Source of the DNA: CAYJPA01 sp964371945
GTDB lineage: Bacteria > Chloroflexota > Chloroflexia > Thermomicrobiales > UBA6265
Assembly: GCA_964371945.1 (NCBI GenBank)
Contig: CAYJPA010000002.1
Location: 40,644-104,643, forward strand
Direction of reading: 5' to 3'
Length of the DNA: 64,000 bases
The notes beneath the pieces are model-generated. The model was given only the letters and a program-made list of their open reading frames with translations, was not told the DNA's origin and did no database searches. Every line of letters begins with the position of its first letter. Within the stretch, counting starts at the first letter, position 1. Shown here one piece after another: positions 52,676 through 62,376 of this stretch. Made by a program: the position numbers and the translations under genes.

Positions 52676-54592
52676 TTACTCCCCGTTGCCGAGCCAGACG
52701 CGCATGCGTCCTGGCTCTCGGTTTGCCCAGGAGTAGTACGGGATGGCGGTTACGGTCGTCTCAGATTGTTGCCCAGTGGTCGTTTTGTCCGCGTTCTGAT
52801 AGAGCGTGCCGTCCCACGACGGGCCAGGCGTTGCGTCAACCAGAGTGCAAGTCAGCGCCACGACACCGCCCAGGAGATCGGATCGGAATTCACCCGCAAA
52901 TGCCGATGGTTCAGGAACCGTGATATCGCGCAGCTCGACCCCAGGGTTATCCGCTTGTTCGATGCAGTAGAGCAGTGGACCGCGCATCAACGCGACCTTG
53001 CCCGTGTTCTCGGATACAAATGGGTGGCTTTCAACTCTTCGAACAGGCATTGGAAGCGAAAGCTGGATGATGTCGCCCGCCTTCCAGTCGCGGCGGATAA
53101 GCGCGTACGAGCCTGCCTCCAGAGCGACTTCCGCGTCTTCGCCATTGAGGCGTAGTTTGCCCCCATTCCGTAACCAGCCGGGAACGCGCAGATGGAGGCC
53201 GAAGGAACCCGATGAACCGATTTCGATGCCGATCTCGCCGTCCCATGGATAGCGGCCTGTCTGCTTGACTTCGACGGTGGCTCCGCTTTCGAGCCCAATC
53301 GAGGCATTGCTCTCAATGAAGTGATGGATCCAGACCTCGTCGCCAGCGACTGAGTAGAGATAGCCTGGCAGCGAAGCCAACGTGCGAGCCACGTTCGGAG
53401 GGCAGCAGGCGGTCGTGAACCAGGGAGATCGGCGGTGACTGCCTTCGTCGGAGAGCGGGTTCTGATAGAAGTAGGTCTCACCATCGAGCGAAACACCGGA
53501 GAGCATGGCGTTGTACAGCTGGAGCTCGATGATATCGGCGTAGGGGGCATCCCCTTCGGACAGCAACATGCGCCAGGCCCACATGATGCTGCCGATCGCG
53601 GCGCAGGTCTCGGTGTATGCCAGTCGATTCGGAAGCTCGTAGTCCTCGCCGAACGCTTCACCTTCGTATCGCGACCCGATCCCACCGCTGATGTACATTT
53701 TGCGGCCGGTCATGTTCGCCCACAACCGGTGCAGCGCGTGCTGGAGCGCGATTTCACCGGTCTCGGCGACGATGTCGGCAACTCCGGCGTTGAGATAGAC
53801 CGCGCGAACGGCGTGGCCGACGATCTCATCGACCTCACGGAATGGTTGGTGATCCTGGTGATATTTTCGGCCGAAGCGGTTGTAGGCATCGCCAAGCACG
53901 CCGTGCCCCCGGACATCGACCAGGAATTGCGCGAGCCTCAGGTACTTTTCGTCACCGGTCACGCGAGAGAGCTCAACCAGGCCCATCTCGACCTCGGGGT
54001 GGCCGTCGGTGCCGATTCGCTTGCCCTGCTCTTCCGGCCCGAAAACGCTGTCGATGTGATCCGCCACCCGGAGTGCAATGTCGAGCAATGATCGCGACCC
54101 GGTGGCGCGATGATGCGCGACCGCTGCCTGAAAGAGGTGACCGGCGCAATACATTTCGTGGAGATCGTGATCGGTCCAGCGCTCGTTCGACCGCTCGAGC
54201 TCAAAGTAGGTGTCGAGATAGCCGTCCGGCCGCTGGGCTTCGCCGACGATCGCAATCGACTCGTCGATCCAAGCCTCGAGCTGTGGATCCGGCCGCGAAA
54301 CCAATGCCCAAGATGCGGCTTCGAGCCATTTGTAAACGTCGGAGTCATTGAAGTAACGGCCCACGAACGGACCATCGTGCTTACCCGCGACTCGCAGGAA
54401 GTTGTCGAATCGTCCGGTTGAGACGAGCTGTCGATACTGGGATGGAAGCGTTGCTTCCTGGTTTCGACGCATTCGCGGGGCCCAGAAGTCGTCCCGAATC
54501 GAAACCGCGGCGACCGGCACCGGACGGAGCCGGGCATGTGGGCTTTGCGAGGTATCGACTACAAACGAACCTAAACCAACGGTCTCTGTCAT
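52676..54592 (-). CDS. glycoside hydrolase family 127 (beta-L-arabinofuranosidase type)
   Basis: 638 residues. DUF1680/GH127 (HypBA1-like) enzyme removing beta-linked L-arabinofuranose, cytoplasmic as no signal peptide is visible. The (alpha/alpha)6 barrel (about 20-420) opens with IRDDFWAPRMRRNQE. The zinc/catalytic set is present: E328 and C330 in YTETCAAIGS and C396-C397 in TACCPPNVAR, the counterparts of Glu338, Cys340, Cys417 and Cys418 of HypBA1. The C-terminal beta-sandwich follows. Starts 43 bases after the GH51 gene: an arabinose-releasing operon. Confidence 0.93.
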   Translation of the reverse strand: MTETVGLGSFVVDTSQSPHARLRPVPVAAVSIRDDFWAPRMRRNQEATLPSQYRQLVSTGRFDNFLRVAGKHDGPFVGRYFNDSDVYKWLEAASWALVSRPDPQLEAWIDESIAIVGEAQRPDGYLDTYFELERSNERWTDHDLHEMYCAGHLFQAAVAHHRATGSRSLLDIALRVADHIDSVFGPEEQGKRIGTDGHPEVEMGLVELSRVTGDEKYLRLAQFLVDVRGHGVLGDAYNRFGRKYHQDHQPFREVDEIVGHAVRAVYLNAGVADIVAETGEIALQHALHRLWANMTGRKMYISGGIGSRYEGEAFGEDYELPNRLAYTETCAAIGSIMWAWRMLLSEGDAPYADIIELQLYNAMLSGVSLDGETYFYQNPLSDEGSHRRSPWFTTACCPPNVARTLASLPGYLYSVAGDEVWIHHFIESNASIGLESGATVEVKQTGRYPWDGEIGIEIGSSGSFGLHLRVPGWLRNGGKLRLNGEDAEVALEAGSYALIRRDWKAGDIIQLSLPMPVRRVESHPFVSENTGKVALMRGPLLYCIEQADNPGVELRDITVPEPSAFAGEFRSDLLGGVVALTCTLVDATPGPSWDGTLYQNADKTTTGQQSETTVTAIPYYSWANREPGRMRVWLGNGE

Positions 54593-54635
54593 TTCAGGGA
54601 CTCCTTAGAGCAATCAGCATGTGATTCAACGTCCG

Positions 54636-56159
54636 CTAGCACTGTTCGCGCTTTCGTAGCCGGATGACATTCCAGGAGAGCGGCTTAAGGATCGCGTTGA
54701 GGGCATTGTTGTTGACGACTGTTCGGGCCTCTCGCCCTGGCACGACTACATCGGGACTGGCGATGGTATTTGACGCATTTGGATCGTCGTGGACGAGCAC
54801 GATATGCTCGACGATCTCGTAGTCCGGGAGGCCACGGAGATCCACGGCGACGGCTAAATCTTCAATCTGATCTCGATTCACCGCGAAGATCGTTAGCGTT
54901 CCGGCTTCGTCATCGATCGTCGCGGTCGCTTCCAAAAACGAGATCGAGTCGTAACGCGAATTGGCATAGCCGGGCGTTGAGATTCGCAGATCGAGTACTT
55001 CGCCCTGGCCGAATCGGGAGGCATGCAAGAACGGGTAATAGATCGTCTGTTTCCAGATTCCGCCGCCAGTCACTGTCGAGATCGGCGCGATCACATTCAC
55101 AAGCTGCGCGATGCAGGCGATCTTCACGCGATCCGCGTGCTTGAGCAGGGTGATCAGCATGCACCCGACAACAAGCGCGTCGGCAAGCGTGTAGATATCC
55201 TCGAGCAATGGCAGCGCACTGCCCCAGGGTTGCTCTCGCTGGATTTTTGCGTCCTGTTCCCGAGAGTGATACCAAACGTTCCACTCATCGAACGAGATAT
55301 CGACTTCGTTTTTGGAACGCTTCTTGGCTTTGACGAAATCGCAGGTCGCCGCGACTGTCCGGATGAACTCATCGACTTCGAGGGTCGAGCCAAGAAAAGT
55401 TCCGAGGTCGGCGTCCAGATCCCGAAAATAGGAGTGGAGCGAGATGTAATCGACATGCTCGTAGGTGTGCTCAAGCACTGTTGCTTCCCAGGCGGGAAAT
55501 GACGGAATTTGCGGGAATGAACTGCCGCAGACTACCAGCTCTATTGAAGGATCGACCAGTTTCATCACCTTCGCGGTTTCGCACGCACTCCGGCCATATT
55601 CGTCCGCGGTCTTCTGACCGATCTGCCACGGTCCGTCCATTTCATTGCCGAGACACCAGAGTTTGATGTCGTGCGGGTCCGGCTCGCCATGCGCGATTCG
55701 AAGATCGCTCCAATACGTCCCGCCGGGATGGTTGCAGTATTCGATCAAGTTCCGGGCAGCATCGAGATCGCGTGTGCCGAGATTGACCGCCATCATGATC
55801 TCGGTGCCCGCTCGTCTCGACCAGGCAGCGAATTCGTTCGTGCCGAACGCGTTGGATTCGACTGTGCTCCAGGCCAAATCGAGCCGGCGGGGCCGATCTT
55901 CGCGCGATCCGACGCCATCCTCCCAGTTGTAGCCAGAGAGGAAATTGCCGCCTGGATAGCGGACAACCGGTACGCCAAGCTCCCGGACAAGTTTGAGCAC
56001 ATCCTGGCGAAAGCCATGCTCATCGGCGGTTGGGTGGCCCGGTTCGTAGATCCCACCATAAATCGCGCGGCCAAGGTGCTCGATGAATGCACCGTAGAGG
56101 CGCGGATCGACCTTGCCTATGCGGAAATCGCGATCGATCACGATTGTTGCCGTCTGCAC
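54636..56159 (-). CDS. alpha-L-arabinofuranosidase, glycoside hydrolase family 51
   Basis: 507 residues from a GTG at 56159 with AAGGGAG 6 bases upstream; the apparently longer frame (535) adds a stretch not seen in the family. Cleaves terminal alpha-L-arabinofuranosyl residues from arabinan and arabinoxylan oligosaccharides. Acid/base E173 in WCLGNEMDG and nucleophile E292 in SFDEWNVWY match the positions of the Geobacillus enzyme closely. The catalytic barrel is followed by the jelly-roll domain. No signal peptide; intracellular with the GH127 enzyme encoded next. Confidence 0.95.
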   Translation of the reverse strand: MQTATIVIDRDFRIGKVDPRLYGAFIEHLGRAIYGGIYEPGHPTADEHGFRQDVLKLVRELGVPVVRYPGGNFLSGYNWEDGVGSREDRPRRLDLAWSTVESNAFGTNEFAAWSRRAGTEIMMAVNLGTRDLDAARNLIEYCNHPGGTYWSDLRIAHGEPDPHDIKLWCLGNEMDGPWQIGQKTADEYGRSACETAKVMKLVDPSIELVVCGSSFPQIPSFPAWEATVLEHTYEHVDYISLHSYFRDLDADLGTFLGSTLEVDEFIRTVAATCDFVKAKKRSKNEVDISFDEWNVWYHSREQDAKIQREQPWGSALPLLEDIYTLADALVVGCMLITLLKHADRVKIACIAQLVNVIAPISTVTGGGIWKQTIYYPFLHASRFGQGEVLDLRISTPGYANSRYDSISFLEATATIDDEAGTLTIFAVNRDQIEDLAVAVDLRGLPDYEIVEHIVLVHDDPNASNTIASPDVVVPGREARTVVNNNALNAILKPLSWNVIRLRKREQC

Positions 56160-56321
56160 GGTTGACTCCCTTGGTCGCGGACTGGCGTTCTCGTCCAAAC
56201 GAGTGACACTGGGACGCCGTCGCGCAGTCGATTGTATTGCCAATGCAGCGCCACGGCAGGCTCGCGTGTACTATCGGTGAATGAGTTGCCGAGCGATCCA
56301 AATAAGCTCAGAGGAGATGGA

Positions 56322-57860
56322 GTGACAGTTCGTGCCCGTATGCCGATCTGTATTTTCGTTCTCGTGTCGATCCTGCTGGCCGGACCACTCCAAGCATTAG
56401 CCGCGGACGATCCCTACGCTCCCATACTTCCGCCGGTTAGGGACGAGGTCATTGAGCGCACAAAAGACGAATTGAGCAGCTACGACTTTACCCTCGCGCT
56501 CGATCCCAATGCGCGGACGATTTCTGGATCGGAACGAATCGACTACATCAATCAGACCGGCCGGCTCCAATCGACCATCGAGCTCCGCCTCTATCCGAAC
56601 GCCGACTACTACCAGGAGGGCGGCATCGAGATCGAGCGCATCGAAGTCCAGGGCGAGCGGGTCACTCCAAGATACTCCGCGCAAGACACAGTTATGTCGA
56701 TCCCGCTGGAGGGGCCGGTCAAACCGGGAGAGCACCGGCACATCGAGCTTTCGTTCACCACGACGATTCCGGCCGATTCTGACGGAACGTTTGGGATTTT
56801 CAGTTTCGACAGCAGGCGGGGAACCTGGATATTGGCGGATTGGTATCCGATTCTGGCAGGATGGGAGCCGGGCAAAGGACTGGTGCTTGATCCACCAAGC
56901 CCCCTAGGTGATCCAACCTTCTCCGACGCCGCGTTCTACGATCTTTGGTTGACCGTTCCTAACGGGTGGACTGTCGTCGCATCAGGTGTCGAGACCGCGA
57001 CAGAACCTCTCGCCGATCGTACGACCTGGAACATCGTGAGTGGCCCAGTCCGCGAAATGACACTGGTCCTCGACGACGATTTTGACGTGCTGAGTAAGGA
57101 GGTCAACGGCACGACCGTTTCGATCTTCATCGACGGCGAAGGAGATGCCCTGGCAGGAGCCGAGATCGCATTGGAGGAGGCCGTGGCCGCGCTCGAGGTC
57201 TTTTCCGAGGAGTTCGGAGCGTATCCGTACGATGAGCTCGACCTGGTCGAGACCGAGATGAACGGGGTCCTGGGGGTATCGTGGACGGGCCTGGTTTTCC
57301 TAAATGGGGATCAGTTCCTGAGCAGCTCGTTTTATGTCTACGACGAGCCAGAACGGCTTCGTTTCACGGTGGCGCATGAAATCGGGCATCAGTGGTGGGG
57401 AGCGCTGGTCGGGATCAATTCGAACAACCACTCATTCCTGCTCGAAGGGCTGACGAATTACCTCGCGGTTGTGGCAATCGAGCGCACCGAAGGCATCGAA
57501 GCGGCCGGACAGCAACTGGTTATCCAATGCGTTCAGCCGTATCTCCGGGCGCTCGAACAGAGCGGAGATGGAATTGCAGACACACCGATCACCGTCGAGG
57601 CAACTGGAGCGTCTCGGGGCTCACTGATCTATGGCAAGTCCGCGCTGGGATTTCTCGCCATCCGGAAAGAGATCGGTGATGATGCATTCTTTGGTGCGAT
57701 TTCCGCTTGGGCCGGCGAATTCGCGTTCAAGATCGCGAGTCCGGCCGATTTGCTCCGCGCGTTTGAGAATGAGTCAGAAAAAGAACTCGACGATCTTTGG
57801 CGTTTTTGGTTCCAGTCGGCAGAGACGATGGCGGCGGATGTTGAGGCGTTGTTGAATTGA
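56322..57860 (+). CDS. secreted M1-family metallopeptidase-like protein
   Basis: 512 residues from a GTG at 56322 (GAGGAG about 5 bases upstream); it gives a start with basic residues followed by the hydrophobic CIFVLVSILLAGPLQALAA signal peptide. A beta-rich N-terminal domain (about 40-270) is followed by a gluzincin domain: HEIGH (H352-H356) and the third zinc ligand E375 in LLEGLTNYL, exactly 18 residues later, as in M1 aminopeptidases. The exopeptidase GxMEN motif is represented by GVLGVSW-like sequence, so aminopeptidase action is less certain. Divergent from the arabinosidase operon. Confidence 0.88.
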   Translation: MTVRARMPICIFVLVSILLAGPLQALAADDPYAPILPPVRDEVIERTKDELSSYDFTLALDPNARTISGSERIDYINQTGRLQSTIELRLYPNADYYQEGGIEIERIEVQGERVTPRYSAQDTVMSIPLEGPVKPGEHRHIELSFTTTIPADSDGTFGIFSFDSRRGTWILADWYPILAGWEPGKGLVLDPPSPLGDPTFSDAAFYDLWLTVPNGWTVVASGVETATEPLADRTTWNIVSGPVREMTLVLDDDFDVLSKEVNGTTVSIFIDGEGDALAGAEIALEEAVAALEVFSEEFGAYPYDELDLVETEMNGVLGVSWTGLVFLNGDQFLSSSFYVYDEPERLRFTVAHEIGHQWWGALVGINSNNHSFLLEGLTNYLAVVAIERTEGIEAAGQQLVIQCVQPYLRALEQSGDGIADTPITVEATGASRGSLIYGKSALGFLAIRKEIGDDAFFGAISAWAGEFAFKIASPADLLRAFENESEKELDDLWRFWFQSAETMAADVEALLN

Positions 57861-58008
57861 GACGGATTCCTACGGTTGAAATCACCGAGGGGGGGTACCC
57901 GGCTAAGTTCGCGAAGCCTCTTCGAGACCAGAATGGTGCGCGGTTCGAAACACCCTTCAACGAATCACATTACCGTTGGTCAGACGGCCGCAACAGGTCC
58001 GCTCGGAA

Positions 58009-58458
58009 TCAGTCCGTTTCGAGCTCCAGCGCCACGCTGTTCATGCAATAGCGCTTGCCGCCTCGATCTCGCGGGCCGTCGTCGAAGACATGGCCGAGAT
58101 GTGAGTTGCATCGGGCGCACCGAACCTCAGTCCGTATCATGCCGTGGGAACGGTCGGCGATGTTCTCGACCGCATCCGGTGTAATTGTTTCGGTGAAGCT
58201 CGGCCAACCGCAACCCGAGTGGTATTTGGTTTCGCTGACGAAGAGCGGATTGCCGCAACCCCTGCAGCGATACGTGCCTTCGTCGTCCGTATCAACATAC
58301 TCCCCGGTGAAGGGCCGCTCGGTACCCGCCTGCCGCAGGACGGTATACTCCTCGGCGCTGAGACGCTGACGCCATTCGTTTTCGCTCTCGGCGAGTGACT
58401 TGAGCTTGGGATCATCGTAGGTAACCGTCGAAACATCGGTGCGGGGATCGATTGTCAT
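58009..58458 (-). CDS. msrB: peptide-methionine (R)-S-oxide reductase
   Basis: 149 residues. Repairs methionine R-sulfoxide in proteins. Zinc-binding CxxC pairs are CRGC and CARC; the catalytic cysteine sits in RYCMNSVALEL at the C-terminus; the HSGCGWPSF and DGPRDRGGKRY blocks are intact. The ATG at 58458 is used, with GAGGAG 8 bases upstream (a GTG three codons earlier overlaps that site). Alone, without an msrA partner in the window. Confidence 0.97.
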   Translation of the reverse strand: MTIDPRTDVSTVTYDDPKLKSLAESENEWRQRLSAEEYTVLRQAGTERPFTGEYVDTDDEGTYRCRGCGNPLFVSETKYHSGCGWPSFTETITPDAVENIADRSHGMIRTEVRCARCNSHLGHVFDDGPRDRGGKRYCMNSVALELETD

Positions 58459-58552
58459 TTTGTTCACTCCTCGCGCCGGAGGTCGCTACCGGCGCCTAAT
58501 CTACAGTCTCCAAACACAACGAATCGTTACGAATCCGCGCTTCAAACAACGA

Positions 58553-59101
58553 CTATTCTCGTTTTCCGGTTTTGGCTTTGATCGGCGCTTGACCGGAAAC
58601 GGCGTCCTCGGCCCGGGCCATGATGAAAAGCAACGACGAAAGACGATTCAGATAGCGGAGAACTTCGATGTTCACCACCCTACCGTTGTGTTGAAGCGCG
58701 ACGGACTGCCGCTCTGCGCGACGGGCAACGGTCCGGGCCACGTCGAATGCCGCTCCCGCCACGGTATCCCCAGGCACAACAAAGTGCGGAGGCAGGTTCA
58801 CCGCTTCAGCGATTTGATCGGTCAGTCCCTCGAGCCATTTCACCCGATCGGCGCCTAGCTGATAGCTCTCGGGCCGGATCTTATCGGTGAAGGCCAGTTC
58901 GGCCATGATCCGGTAGAGATCGCGCTGAACATCGATCGCGGCCTCGCTGATCTCTTTGGTGGCGAGCGCCCTGGCGAAACCAATTGACGATGTGGTCTCG
59001 TCGAGGGTTCCGAGCAATTCGATACGCGGATCGTCTTTCCCAACGCGAGCGCCGAGGAGATCGGTGCTGCCGCTGTCGCCTTTCCCCGTGTAGAACTTCA
59101 T
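58553..59101 (-). CDS. PduO-type cob(I)alamin adenosyltransferase
   Basis: 182 residues from the ATG at 59101 (GAGG 6 bases upstream); an earlier ATG at 59113 lacks a site. Makes adenosylcobalamin from cob(I)alamin and ATP. Family features: YTGKGDSGSTDLLGARVGKDDPRIELLGTLDE at the start with the ATP-binding basic/Gly patch, and RRAERQSVAL...YLNRLSSLLFIMAR near the end, which holds the conserved Arg and Asn of the active site. No B12-dependent enzyme gene is adjacent. Confidence 0.92.
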   Translation of the reverse strand: MKFYTGKGDSGSTDLLGARVGKDDPRIELLGTLDETTSSIGFARALATKEISEAAIDVQRDLYRIMAELAFTDKIRPESYQLGADRVKWLEGLTDQIAEAVNLPPHFVVPGDTVAGAAFDVARTVARRAERQSVALQHNGRVVNIEVLRYLNRLSSLLFIMARAEDAVSGQAPIKAKTGKRE

Positions 59102-59297
59102 GTCGTGCCTCATCAGATAACGAGATTGACGCGAGAGCTAACCCAATGTAGTGATGCTGCCACAGCTCGGCTCTCGCTGCGAGTCCGAATCGGGTAGCGG
59201 CAACGAGGTCGATCAAAACATGCGTGGTAGGATTTCGCCTTGACGCATTTGCGCCCGCTGCTGATTAACAGCGGCGATTTGGTCAGGTGAGGTTCCG

Positions 59298-60419
59298 ATG
59301 ATTGCCACGTCACCGCTTCGAACGACCACGACTCATCGCGACGCGATTCGGGTCGCGGTGATCGGGACGGGGTTCGGTTCGGCAGTCCACATCCCGGCGC
59401 TCACCTACCTCCCCGAGTTTGAAGTCACCGCGGTTTGCTCCCGCCGCCCGGAGCGAGCCCATCTTGCGGCAGCGCAGCACGGAATCGAACTCGCCGTTTC
59501 CGACTATAAGGAGCTTTTGCGCAGCCCCGGGATCGATGCGGTCGTGATCGCGACCCCGCCATTTTTGCACCACAGCATGGTGATCGCCGCGCTCGAGGCC
59601 GGCAAGCATGTGCTCTGCGAAAAGCCAATGGCGAAGAATCTGGCGGAATCCCGGGATATGGTCAAGATCGCCGACCGGGTCGGCGTGGCGGCGATGGTGA
59701 ATCACGAGTTCCGGTTCGTGCCGCCGCGAGCGCGAGCCAAAGAGCTGATCGACGAGGGATATATTGGGGATCCGCATTCGGCCTCGCTGACGATCTACCG
59801 CTCGAGTCTGAACGATCCGAACGGCATTCCGTTCGGCTGGCTGATGGAGTCGGAAAAGGCCGGCGGCATGCTCGGCGCGGCCGGCTCACATCACATCGAC
59901 GCTCTGCGATGGTGGTTTGGCGAAGTCAAGTCGGTGGCGGGCGCGGTCGGCACGATGGTGAAACGCCGGAGACTCCCTGAATCGATGCAACTCGTGCCGG
60001 TCGACGCGGACGACAATTTCGGCGTGCTGCTGAAGTTCGCGAATGGCGCGCTCGCGACCGTTCACTACTCCGCGACCGCGGTGCACGATCCCGCCGATCA
60101 AATCGTTCTTTCCGGGTCCGACGGCATGTTGATCGTTAGCGCGGATGGGAGATTGCTTGGTGCTAGACGGCATGAACCGCTCTCCGAGCTGCCGATCCCG
60201 GGCCGGTTGATTCCTGACGACGGCGAGTTCGATCATCCTCTTGTGCAACCGACGATCCTGGTTATGCGCGAATGGGCGCGAGCAATCAAAACCGGCGAAC
60301 GCCCGTCACCATCATTCGAGGACGGGGTCAAGACCCAAGAGATTCTGGAAGGGGCTCAGCGATCAAGCGTGCAGGGACGCTGGGTGGATGTCAACCGGTC
60401 GCGTTGGCAAATGACCTGA
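59298..60419 (+). CDS. Gfo/Idh/MocA family oxidoreductase
   Basis: 373 residues. NAD(P)-dependent sugar or inositol dehydrogenase-like. N-terminal Rossmann fold with IGTGFGSAVHIPAL (dinucleotide GxGxxG-type) and CEKPMAKN, whose Lys is the catalytic one of the EKP motif. C-terminal alpha/beta domain follows with GGMLGAAGSHHIDALRWWFG. GAGG lies 5 bases before the start. The substrate is unknown; the preceding arabinosidase genes are on the other strand and further away. Confidence 0.9.
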   Translation: MIATSPLRTTTTHRDAIRVAVIGTGFGSAVHIPALTYLPEFEVTAVCSRRPERAHLAAAQHGIELAVSDYKELLRSPGIDAVVIATPPFLHHSMVIAALEAGKHVLCEKPMAKNLAESRDMVKIADRVGVAAMVNHEFRFVPPRARAKELIDEGYIGDPHSASLTIYRSSLNDPNGIPFGWLMESEKAGGMLGAAGSHHIDALRWWFGEVKSVAGAVGTMVKRRRLPESMQLVPVDADDNFGVLLKFANGALATVHYSATAVHDPADQIVLSGSDGMLIVSADGRLLGARRHEPLSELPIPGRLIPDDGEFDHPLVQPTILVMREWARAIKTGERPSPSFEDGVKTQEILEGAQRSSVQGRWVDVNRSRWQMT

Positions 60420-60464
60420 TAAGCTCAAGAAATCAATGTGGGAAGCGTTGTTAGGGGAGGATTG

Positions 60465-61466
60465 ATGGCTTCCGAATTTGCCGCATTGAATACCATTCCC
60501 GAGCTGCCAGACGGATACGGCGATCGCCCGCCTCGCCGGGAAGAGGCGCAGGCGCTGGTCGACATCTTGGCCGCATGCGAGCTCGAGAGCACCGGCAAAT
60601 CCGAGATGACGCTGAATGATTTTCTTAGCGATTGGGAAGGAACCGATCTCGAGACGAACGCTCGAGTCATCGTTGATTCGGCTGGAAAGCCCGTGGCATA
60701 CGGCGATGTCGACAACCGCGGCGACGCCAACTTTTCTGTTTACGGATATGTCCATCCCACTCAGCGGGGATTGGGGCTCGGCTCTTACCTCGTTGCCTGG
60801 GGTGAAACGAGAGCGCGTGAAACATCGTCTGCCGCGGCGGCGCCGGGAATGCGCGTGGTGGCCCGGCACTACGTTAATGACAAGGACGCGTCGGCGCAGG
60901 AACTGCTCACCAAACGAGGGTATTCAACCGTTCGCATCACCTACACGATGGCGATCGATCTCGATGGACCACCGCCGGCACCTGAGTGGCCCGAGGGGCT
61001 CGTCCCGCGTTCTTTTCAAATTGGTCAGGACGAATTCGCGACGTTCGAAGCGTACGATGATGCATTCAAGGATATGTGGCAACGACCGGGTGGCACGTTC
61101 GAACAGTTCCAGTCGAAGATGCGCCGTCCCTACTTCGATCCGTCGTTCTGGCTCCTGGCCATGGACGGCGAACAAGTCGGGGGTACGGTTCTGGCGGACA
61201 ACATCGATGGGAATGGCTGGGTCGAGATCGTGGGCGTACGGCGACCATGGCGCAAACGTGGACTGGCACTTGCCATGCTGCTACACACATTTGGCGAATT
61301 TTTCAAACGTGGTGTGACCCATGTTGGACTGAGTGTCGATGCGATGAGTCCGACCGGCGCACCGCGCCTCTACGAGCGGGCCGGAATGCGTCTCGATCAA
61401 ACCTACTACCTTTTCGAGCGCGAACTGCGGCCCGGCACGATCTTTACGGAGCCGGCCGCGGAATGA
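60465..61466 (+). CDS. double GNAT-domain acetyltransferase
   Basis: 333 residues from the ATG at 60465 (GGGGAGG 4 bases upstream). Two GNAT folds in one chain. The first acetyl-CoA loop is VHPTQRGLGLGSYLVAWG (about 107-124), with R/Q-x-x-G-x-G/A. The second is VRRPWRKRGLALAMLLHTFG (about 264-283). The C-terminus reads MRLDQTYYLFERELR. Substrate unknown: amine, mycothiol-like or antibiotic type cannot be distinguished. The stop overlaps the HAD gene start. Confidence 0.9.
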   Translation: MASEFAALNTIPELPDGYGDRPPRREEAQALVDILAACELESTGKSEMTLNDFLSDWEGTDLETNARVIVDSAGKPVAYGDVDNRGDANFSVYGYVHPTQRGLGLGSYLVAWGETRARETSSAAAAPGMRVVARHYVNDKDASAQELLTKRGYSTVRITYTMAIDLDGPPPAPEWPEGLVPRSFQIGQDEFATFEAYDDAFKDMWQRPGGTFEQFQSKMRRPYFDPSFWLLAMDGEQVGGTVLADNIDGNGWVEIVGVRRPWRKRGLALAMLLHTFGEFFKRGVTHVGLSVDAMSPTGAPRLYERAGMRLDQTYYLFERELRPGTIFTEPAAE

Positions 61467-62272
61467 CGCGAACCGTCCGTCTGATTGCAACCGATCTCGA
61501 CGGCACGCTGCTGCGGTCGGATCAAACCGTTTCGCAGCGTACCCGTGACGCGATTCGCAAAGCCCAGGAAGCCGGCATCACGATGGTAATCGCGACCGCG
61601 CGGCATCCAAACACCGCCCGTGGCTTCGCCGAGCAAGCCGGCATTATCGGACTCGCCGTCTGCTCGAATGGCGCATTGATCTACGATTTGGGCAGGAATG
61701 AAGTCGTTTCCGAGACGCTGCTGTCGTCGATCACTTCGTCGTTATTGGTCGAGGTCCTTCGAGCGGAGATCCCCGGCGTGTGCTTCGCGGTAATGCGTAC
61801 GATGCATTTTGAGTGCGAGCCGGCATATGCGGAGCACTCCGGTTTCAAAGAGCATGGGCGGCGAACGGAGGATATCTACATGGCGGACGCGCTCGAATTG
61901 GCGGCGACCCCGATGTCCAAACTCATTGTCTGCCATCCCGAGTTGAGCCCGCCGGAGATCCTAATTCGGATGAGCACGCTGGGCGTGACCGGGTACGAAT
62001 CTTCCCATTCCGGCGCGCCGTTCCTGGACGTGGTCGCGGCGGGCGTGAGCAAGGCCGCCGGGTTGGAAGGGCTTTGCCAGGATTTAGGCATCGCGGCGTC
62101 TGAGGTGATCGCGTTCGGTGATGCGCCGAACGATCTGCCCATGCTGCGCTGGGCTGGCCGGCCGATCGCGGTCGCCAACGCCTATCCAGCGGTGTTGGCC
62201 GAAATCGTGGAAAGAACGGCAAGCAATGATGAAGATGGTGTCGCCATCGCGATCGAGCGGCTGCTCGCCTGA
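61463..62272 (+). CDS. HAD-superfamily phosphatase, Cof type
   Basis: 269 residues. Cof/Cof-like hydrolase acting on small phosphorylated metabolites. Motif I LIATDLDGTLL (catalytic Asp pair, about 7-17), motif II in VIATARHP, motif III with a conserved Lys near SKAAGL and motif IV GDAPNDLPML (acidic pair) are intact. The ATG overlaps the GNAT stop (ATGA), so the two proteins are made together. Confidence 0.93.
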   Translation: MTRTVRLIATDLDGTLLRSDQTVSQRTRDAIRKAQEAGITMVIATARHPNTARGFAEQAGIIGLAVCSNGALIYDLGRNEVVSETLLSSITSSLLVEVLRAEIPGVCFAVMRTMHFECEPAYAEHSGFKEHGRRTEDIYMADALELAATPMSKLIVCHPELSPPEILIRMSTLGVTGYESSHSGAPFLDVVAAGVSKAAGLEGLCQDLGIAASEVIAFGDAPNDLPMLRWAGRPIAVANAYPAVLAEIVERTASNDEDGVAIAIERLLA

Positions 62273-62376
62273 ACGCCCCACGTAACTTCATTCCAATCTT
62301 GCGATAATGAGTCACAGTTCGAGTCGAGAGTTCCGGCGCCGCGATCGGCGCACCGGCAACTTCGGAGGAGATAGCA